From an uncultured Christensenella sp. (GTDB lineage Bacteria > Bacillota > Clostridia > Christensenellales > UBA1242): a stretch of DNA of 11,343 nucleotides. The notes beneath the pieces were generated by a model. That model was not told where the DNA came from. It saw only the letters and a program-made list of their open reading frames with translations, and ran no database searches. This document shows, one piece after another, positions 7,172 to 11,343 of the stretch; positions within the stretch are counted from its first letter, which is position 1; every line of letters begins with the position of its first letter. The position numbers and the translations under genes were made by a program. Location: positions 1 to 11,343 of the forward strand of contig CASFFI010000031.1 in NCBI GenBank assembly GCA_949293925.1, in the 5' to 3' direction.

Positions 7172-7228
7172 ATATTTATTAATTTTAAAAAAATATTATT
7201 TATGATTATTTATGGGGGAAAATATTAT

Positions 7229-8182
7229 ATGGAATTTGAAAAAAAAATAATAGAACTTGCAAAACAAATTGATGGCTATATTTGTTTGCCAGAAGTTTTA
7301 ATTGATGAAAGGGTAGAACGCGCTTGTTTATATATATTAAAACACAAGATATCAAAAATTGCTCTAATTGGTAAAAAAGAAGATTTTTGTGAAGATATAT
7401 CGAGTAGTGAAGATGTAATTTTCTTTGAAAAAAATAAACAAAATATTGATAAATTTGCAAAAGTTTTGTTTGAACTTAGAAAGGAAAAAGGTTTAACGTT
7501 AACAGAAGCTAAAAAATTATTATTAAAAGATACCTATTTTGTTGCTATGTTAGCCTATTTAAAACTTATAAAAGGTGCAGTTATGGGGGCAAAATACACA
7601 ACCGCTGAAGTTTTAAAACCTGCCCTTCAAATCGTAAAGACTAAAGATGGAAAGTCCAAAGTGTTTGGAGCGATGCTTTTGTTGAAGGAAAATGATATAA
7701 AATTGTTTGCAGATGTATCTTTAAATGAAAATCCTGATGCAGAAAGCCTGAAAGAATTTGCTATATCTAGTGCGGATTTTTTGTCAAAATTGAAGATAAA
7801 GCCTATCGTTGGAATGTTATCATATTCAACAAAAGGGAGCGCAAAATCTAATTTTACAGAAAAAGTTGCAACTGCTACTAATATGGCAAAGTTAGATAGA
7901 CCTAGTTTATTAATAGATGGAGAAATGCAGGCAGATAGTGCTCTTGATAGAAATACCGGTTTAAAAAAAGGTGTTGCGAAAGAAGTTGCAGGAAAGGTCA
8001 ATGTATTTATTTTCCCAGATTTACAGTCGGGTAACATTTCTTATAAGATTGCACAGCGTTTGGGCGGTTATAAGGCAATAGGACCTATACAATTAAATTT
8101 TAAATATCCTATAAATGATTTATCTAGAGGTTGCACTTGGTCAGAAATTGTAACCTTAGTTGCAATAACAAAATTACAATAA
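7229..8182 (+). CDS. pta: Phosphate acetyltransferase
   Basis: Pta interconverts acetyl-CoA plus phosphate and acetyl phosphate plus CoA, usually with AckA in acetate formation; cytoplasmic. The 317 residues from this start are close to the usual short Pta of about 330. Visible motifs are CLPEVLIDERVERA (19-32), LRKEKGLTLTEAKKLL (83-98), VMGAKYTTAEVLKPALQIVKT (118-138), MLSYSTKGSAKS (196-207), DGEMQADSAL (230-239), FIFPDLQSGNISYKIAQR (260-277) and NDLSRG (296-301), whose Ser299-Arg300 match the catalytic Ser-Arg pair. The DLSRG end separates it from butyryltransferase. An earlier in-frame ATG at 7202 exists, but GGGGG at 7214-7218 lies ten bases before the ATG at 7229, so the later start is preferred. 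ackA is not adjacent. The long AT-rich leader suggests its own regulation. The distant hairpin at 8513-8544 may end its transcript. Confidence 0.93.
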   Translation: MEFEKKIIELAKQIDGYICLPEVLIDERVERACLYILKHKISKIALIGKKEDFCEDISSSEDVIFFEKNKQNIDKFAKVLFELRKEKGLTLTEAKKLLLKDTYFVAMLAYLKLIKGAVMGAKYTTAEVLKPALQIVKTKDGKSKVFGAMLLLKENDIKLFADVSLNENPDAESLKEFAISSADFLSKLKIKPIVGMLSYSTKGSAKSNFTEKVATATNMAKLDRPSLLIDGEMQADSALDRNTGLKKGVAKEVAGKVNVFIFPDLQSGNISYKIAQRLGGYKAIGPIQLNFKYPINDLSRGCTWSEIVTLVAITKLQ

Positions 8183-8508
8183 ATTATTTTAATAATTAAC
8201 AAATGATTTAATATTTTGGAATTTAAAATAGTGAAAAATATTAATAAGTGATTTAATATTTGTGATTTAACATAGTATTAGTATATATTATCTATTATAT
8301 TTTGTATTTGGTTAAAATGTTTGAATTATGTAAATTTTTAAATCACTTTTTATAAACTTTCAAAATTACTTCAAAGTTAAAAATCAATTCATTTTAATAA
8401 TGGGAATATACTTAATTTAATTCAATTTAATTATATTTTAATTGTTAACATATCAAAATTTACACATTAATATAAATATTTAATTATCGTTTATTTATTT
8501 TATACAAT
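8183..8508. other. Non-coding AT-rich spacer downstream of pta
   Basis: About 330 bases with no gene I can support. TGATTTAATATTT occurs at 8204-8216 and 8249-8261, with a shorter variant at 8263-8273. AAGTGATTTAA (8246-8256) has a perfect inverted copy at 8338-8348. With such AT content some of this is expected by chance. Confidence 0.6.
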
Positions 8509-8544
8509 AAAAAAACCTTCTATGTAGTATTTCATAGAGGGTTT
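8509..8544 (-). terminator. Strong bidirectional intrinsic terminator
   Basis: AAACCTTCTATG (8513-8524) pairs with CATAGAGGGTTT (8533-8544) over 12 base pairs with one G-U wobble (read in RNA), around an 8-base loop. On the minus strand it is followed by a run of seven T (A8509-A8515 on plus) and starts seven bases after the stop of the 8551-9198 gene. On the plus strand T8542-8544 and T8546 onward also give a U-rich tail, so it can end the pta transcript too. Confidence 0.88.
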
Positions 8545-8550
8545 ATTTTT

Positions 8551-9198
8551 TTAATTTTGTGGACTTTGTGCTGTAGGGAATAATGGTAATTCAAATACTC
8601 CTGGACATATATCGCCTGGTGTAAATGGTGTACATGGTGGGATAGGGCAATATCCATAACTAGGTACCATTATATCAACATTAGCAATCACTTTTAGTAT
8701 TACGGTTATACACAATGTTGCTGTAAATGTATTAGTGCTTGTGTAACTTCCTATAGTAGATACCGCACTTGCAAATGCTTCAACTTGAACAGGAACAATA
8801 GATGGTTGTGGCACATACAAAATTACATCTTCATCTACTGATACTGTAGAACTTGCTGTACCTTCAACGCCATTGGCATCTAAATAGGTAACAATTAGCG
8901 GTATATTTACAGTTGCTTGTACTCTTGCAAAGTTTGGCCTATCATCGAATCTTGTGATAGTAACATTAGTAGTGGTTACACCTTGAGTACTAACAGCACT
9001 GACAAAGGTCAAAGGGTATGTAGGACTTGATGGATTCAAATTTGTTATAACTAGTGTTTGATTGTCTTGTTGAATTTGTTGCATACAAGCATCAAATACT
9101 TTATTTACTTGAATACAGGCGCGTTCGCATAAACCTTGCATTATGTTGTTTGTTTGACCTGGGAAAAGTCCCATTCTGTTTTCAGTATAAAATGACAT
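8551..9198 (-). CDS. Uncharacterised Cys-containing protein, possibly spore-coat related
   Basis: A 215-residue protein that I cannot assign to a named family. No signal peptide or membrane span is seen. The N-terminus (about 1-45) has GLCERACIQVNKVFDACMQQ, with Cys24, 28 and 38. The middle (about 60-175) is Thr/Val/Ala-rich with alternating hydrophobic residues, suggesting a beta-sandwich, including ARVQATVNIPLIVTYLDANG. The end has YGYCPIPPCTPF...CPGVFELPLFP, with Cys184, 189 and 198; Cys163 is the seventh. A V-x-K-V-x-D-x-C start followed by a beta domain and a C-P-x-P-P-C end resembles hypothetical clostridial proteins related to SPOCS/DUF3794 spore-surface proteins, from memory only. GC is higher than around it (24/60 at 8581-8640, 22/60 at 8941-9000, against 7/60 at 1081-1140), from composition, codon bias or transfer. 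A near-perfect SD (AAGGAGG, three to four bases before ATG), its own terminator and a structured leader suggest strong single-gene expression. Confidence 0.85.
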   Translation of the reverse strand: MSFYTENRMGLFPGQTNNIMQGLCERACIQVNKVFDACMQQIQQDNQTLVITNLNPSSPTYPLTFVSAVSTQGVTTTNVTITRFDDRPNFARVQATVNIPLIVTYLDANGVEGTASSTVSVDEDVILYVPQPSIVPVQVEAFASAVSTIGSYTSTNTFTATLCITVILKVIANVDIMVPSYGYCPIPPCTPFTPGDICPGVFELPLFPTAQSPQN

Positions 9199-9202
9199 TT
9201 TA

Positions 9203-9271
9203 CCTCCTTTTACAAAACATTCTATTCAAATAGATGGTATTTTGTGATAACAGTTTAATTTGACGATTATA
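9203..9271 (-). promoter_or_regulatory. Structured leader, strong SD and possible -10 box
   Basis: On the minus strand AAGGAGG (9209-9203) lies just before the ATG. Immediately upstream a nested inverted repeat can fold: inner arms TCTATT (9221-9226) and AATAGA (9229-9234), outer arms ACAAAA (9212-9217) and TTTTGT (9240-9245). TATAAT (9271-9266 on minus) is a possible -10 box giving a leader of about 60 bases, but no good -35 box is seen, so the promoter may use another sigma factor. Confidence 0.45.
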
Positions 9272-9389
9272 TTTTAAAATTATTGTAGTAACTTTATTTA
9301 TATTTATCTTATTTTGTTTATTTTTGTTTTAAACCATTATATTTAGTTTTAATGCAGTTATTATATTCATTTAAAACTTTGAAAGTATA

Positions 9390-9426
9390 TTGTCAATTTG
9401 ACAAAGTCGCTTTATTTTAGTAAAAT
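9390..9426 (+). promoter_or_regulatory. Promoter of the phosphoesterase with overlapping palindrome
   Basis: TTGACA (9398-9403), 17 bases, TAAAAT (9421-9426): the same core and spacing as the rpoZ promoter. TTGTCAA (9390-9396), one T, TTGACAA (9398-9404) is a perfect 15-base palindrome whose right arm contains the -35 box, the usual position of a repressor operator. The start site would be near 9433, almost at the SD, so the leader is very short. Confidence 0.75.
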
Positions 9427-9441
9427 ATACAAAAGGTGATT

Positions 9442-10140
9442 ATGAAAATTTTTGCAATAAGCGATTTGCATCTAGATATAAACAACAAAAAACCAATGGA
9501 TATTTTTGGACCGGTTTGGGAAAATTATTTAGATAGCATTAATAAAAGTTGGGATAGACTTGTAAATTCAGACGATATTGTTTTGTTGTGCGGAGATTAC
9601 AGTTGGGCAATGAAGCTAAATGAAGCAATACCTGACTTTGATTTTTTGCGTGAAAAAAAAGGAAAGAAAATATTAATTAGAGGAAATCACGACTATTGGT
9701 GGCAAACAATTTCTAATGTTAGAAAAATTTTGCCGGAAAATACTTACGCACTTCAAAACGATGCCATAAAAATTGGTGAATACATATTTTGTGGCAATAG
9801 GGGATGGTTGTTTCCAGAAGGTAAGTTTAATACCGCGGAAAATAAAAAAATCTTTTCAAGAGAAGTAGAACGAACAAAACTATCATTACAATCTGCTAAA
9901 AAATTGCAAAATTCAGGCGAAAAAATCGTTTTTATGATGCACTTCCCACCATTTAATCATAAGGTTGAAAAGTCTGTATTAACCGACCTTTTTGAAGAAT
10001 ACAACGTGTCCGCTGTAGTTTTTGGTCATTTACACGGATATATCAACAAAAAAATGTTATTTAATGAAATTTCTGGAATAAAATATTATCTTACATCGTG
10101 CGATGCTTTGAAAAATAAATTAATTGAAATTGATACTTAA
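9442..10140 (+). CDS. Calcineurin-like metallophosphoesterase
   Basis: A 232-residue binuclear-metal phosphoesterase, likely cytoplasmic; substrate unknown. Metal ligands are all visible: SDLHL (Asp8, His10), GDYSW (Asp52), RGNHDYWW (Asn82, His83), MMHFPP (His167) and FGHLHGY (His196, His198). The KPMDIFGPVWENY segment after the first motif and GNHDYWWQT match a compact phosphohydrolase family common in Firmicutes (COG1768 as I recall it), which has no settled function. There is no signal peptide. The GTG at 9436 is in frame but forms part of the SD AAAGGTGA, so the ATG at 9442 is the likely start. It stands alone: divergent from the Cys-rich protein gene and convergent with mraY across 64 bp, in which no good terminator is seen. 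Its promoter carries an operator-like palindrome, so it may be repressed. Confidence 0.9.
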   Translation: MKIFAISDLHLDINNKKPMDIFGPVWENYLDSINKSWDRLVNSDDIVLLCGDYSWAMKLNEAIPDFDFLREKKGKKILIRGNHDYWWQTISNVRKILPENTYALQNDAIKIGEYIFCGNRGWLFPEGKFNTAENKKIFSREVERTKLSLQSAKKLQNSGEKIVFMMHFPPFNHKVEKSVLTDLFEEYNVSAVVFGHLHGYINKKMLFNEISGIKYYLTSCDALKNKLIEIDT

Positions 10141-10204
10141 TAGTATCTTTTTGTAAGATTTTATAAAAGTGAAATATTTATACAAGCAAGTGATTATGTG
10201 AGTA

Positions 10205-11158
10205 TTATAAAAGCGTAGATATTGTAATTATTGATATAATTAAAGTAATAAATGAATAAGTATAAGCAATTTTAGGTTCCGAATAGCCTTTCATTTGAAA
10301 ATGATGATGAAGTGGACTCATTAAAAACACTCGTTTTTTTGTGCGTTTATAGACAAATACTTGTAAAATAACACTCAGTGAAGTTACGACAAACATAATT
10401 CCTAATGTCAAAGCAAATAGTTCAGTTCCCGACACAATCATAACAGAAGAATACAATCCGCCTAATCCTAGCGAACCGACATCTCCCATAAAAATTGATG
10501 CTTTAGAAGTGTTGTAAAGTAAAAATACAAAAATGCTAGCCAGCACAATTACAAGTATAGTAATAAGGTTATTATTGTTTAAATTTTGTTTATTTGTAAG
10601 TAATAAAAGTGTTATAAGAGATGGAATAAACACAGCACTCACATTGCAACACAATCCGTCTAAACCATCAATTAAGTTGACCGAATTAGTAAAGGCTAGG
10701 CAAACTATAATTACAAATGGGACAATGAAAAATCCAAAATCTACATAAACATTTACAAAGGGAATCAAAATGCTAGTTTGTTTAAAACTGTAAACATATA
10801 TTGCCAATATTAAAGAAATTAAAACTTGTCCAGCGATTTTTTGATAGGGGAGTAATCCCAAATTTTGTTTAAATTTTATTTTTATAAAATCGTCTAAAAA
10901 ACCTAGTACAGAATAGGCAAAAAAAACGCTTAAAACTACAAGGGTTTCACGGCTTGGTTTTACAAAAATGAATACTATCAGTAGTATATTTATAATAAAT
11001 AATACCCCACCCATTGTAGGAGTGCCATTTTTTTTAGAATGTTCTTTTACATACTTTAATATAGTTTGTTTTGCTTGTTTATTTGTCCTTAAAATTACTT
11101 GCATTATAATAAAACTAGTAAGTATGGAAAATAAAAAGGCTAGACTAATCTTTAACAT
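10205..11158 (-). CDS. mraY: Phospho-MurNAc-pentapeptide transferase MraY
   Basis: Polytopic membrane enzyme that moves phospho-MurNAc-pentapeptide from UDP to undecaprenyl phosphate, making lipid I; about ten membrane spans are expected. With the start used here (317 residues) the motifs are HSKKNGTPTMGG (40-51), GFLDDFIK (86-93, Asp89-Asp90), NSVNLIDGLDGL (158-169), FMGDVGSLGLGG (223-234, Asp226) and MSPLHHHFQMKGYSEPKI (280-297). The frame stays open to an ATG at 11209, adding 17 residues, but neither ATG has an SD. The later start places GTPTMGG at residue 45, close to its position in Bacillus subtilis MraY. The 17 extra codons also fall partly in the repeat array upstream, so they may not be ancestral. 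The gene is alone here rather than in a dcw cluster between murF and murD. Confidence 0.94.
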   Translation of the reverse strand: MLKISLAFLFSILTSFIIMQVILRTNKQAKQTILKYVKEHSKKNGTPTMGGVLFIINILLIVFIFVKPSRETLVVLSVFFAYSVLGFLDDFIKIKFKQNLGLLPYQKIAGQVLISLILAIYVYSFKQTSILIPFVNVYVDFGFFIVPFVIIVCLAFTNSVNLIDGLDGLCCNVSAVFIPSLITLLLLTNKQNLNNNNLITILVIVLASIFVFLLYNTSKASIFMGDVGSLGLGGLYSSVMIVSGTELFALTLGIMFVVTSLSVILQVFVYKRTKKRVFLMSPLHHHFQMKGYSEPKIAYTYSFITLIISIITISTLL

Positions 11159-11173
11159 ATTTATATTATATAG

Positions 11174-11343
11174 ATTTAGTTTAATTATATTCACTAATAT
11201 ATTCAACATAATTTAGTTCAATTATATTCAAAATAATAATAACTAAATTTATTAAGTTATTTTATATTCACAATAAAAAATTAAAATATTAATAATGTTA
11301 TATTCACAATAAAAAATTAAAATATTAATAATGTTATATTCAC
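11174..11343. repeat. Tandem repeat array upstream of mraY, ending in perfect 36 bp units
   Basis: Positions 11262-11297 and 11298-11333 are identical 36-base units, and 11334-11343 starts a third, cut by the window end. The core TTATATTCA begins at 11185, 11222, 11262, 11298 and 11334, so older degenerate units (37 and 40 bases) precede the perfect ones. ATTTAGTT-AATTATATTCA matches 19 of 20 between 11174-11193 and 11211-11230. There are no spacers between units, so it is a minisatellite-like array and not CRISPR. On the mraY strand each unit reads TGAATATAA. Confidence 0.9.

Larger units (their letters stand above)
6922..7228 (+). other. AT-rich leader between priA and pta
   Basis: About 307 bases without a gene. 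It holds the degenerate duplication listed separately and several small inverted repeats, including TGATA-AAG-TATCA at 7068-7080 and a wider TGATA...TATCA pair at 6952-6956 and 6967-6971. GTATC occurs four times (6966, 7003, 7075, 7133). I found no convincing -35/-10 pair and no terminator for priA. Confidence 0.6.

Noticed and set aside
7202..7231. ATG at 7202 as pta start
   Set aside because: It has no SD, while GGGGG at 7214-7218 is well placed for the ATG at 7229, and the added residues do not resemble Pta.
7627..8037. Minus-strand open frame inside pta
   Set aside because: Antisense to conserved Pta motifs, with no recognisable domain or SD.
9436..9441. GTG at 9436 as phosphoesterase start
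   Set aside because: The GTG is part of the SD AAAGGTGA; the protein family starts with M-K-x-F-A-I-S-D-L-H as given by the ATG at 9442.
10141..10204. Terminator between the phosphoesterase and mraY
   Set aside because: Only a weak CTTTT...AAAAG pairing without G-C content or U-run is visible, so no terminator is claimed.
11262..11343. Possible CRISPR array with 36-base repeats
   Set aside because: The identical units abut directly with no spacers, have almost no G or C, and no cas gene is in the window.

Overview
The window is AT-rich DNA (sampled 60-base stretches range from about 12% to 40% GC) with compact genes, strong Shine-Dalgarno sequences before some of them, and consensus sigma-A-type promoters. 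Gene content (TsaB-RimI fusion, a membrane-anchored MurF-like ligase, rpoZ-priA, Pta, a Cys-rich protein resembling clostridial spore-coat-type proteins, MraY) fits a low-GC Firmicute, probably a clostridial or related gut lineage. The species cannot be named from the sequence.

Layout. (1) Positions 2-994, plus strand: 3' part of a fused tsaB-rimI gene whose start lies before the window. It runs tail to tail into the next operon, with a 20 bp overlap. (2) 975-3192, minus strand: a two-gene operon of an alpha/beta hydrolase followed by a MurF-type Mur ligase. The ligase's N-terminal domain is replaced by about four membrane segments. (3) 3264-4307, plus strand: a D-alanine--D-alanine ligase, divergent from the hydrolase across a 71 bp gap. 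Groups 2 and 3 together look like a small module for making and adding the D-Ala-D-Ala end of the peptidoglycan stem peptide. (4) 4506-6921: a clear promoter, then rpoZ and priA overlapping by one base. (5) 6922-8182: an AT-rich leader with a degenerate internal duplication, then pta. (6) 8183-8550: a non-coding AT-rich spacer ending in a strong bidirectional terminator. (7) 8551-9198, minus strand: a Cys-containing, Thr/Val/Pro-rich protein of unknown function, richer in GC than its neighbours, with a leader hairpin and a near-perfect SD. (8) 9390-10140: a palindrome overlapping the -35 box of a consensus promoter, then a metallophosphoesterase. (9) 10205-11158 (or 11209), minus strand: mraY, standing alone. 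(10) 11174-11343: a degenerate array of 36-40 bp units upstream of mraY that ends in perfect 36 bp tandem repeats running off the window.

Three of the enzymes (Ddl, the MurF-like ligase, MraY) are consecutive steps in cytoplasmic peptidoglycan precursor synthesis, yet they are dispersed rather than in a dcw cluster. The most interesting points are the membrane-anchored MurF/hydrolase/Ddl module, the 36 bp repeat array at the mraY start, the unknown Cys-rich protein with its structured leader, and the operator-like palindrome of the phosphoesterase. Nothing here demonstrates a wholly new system. No CRISPR, transposon, phage or RNA gene was seen.
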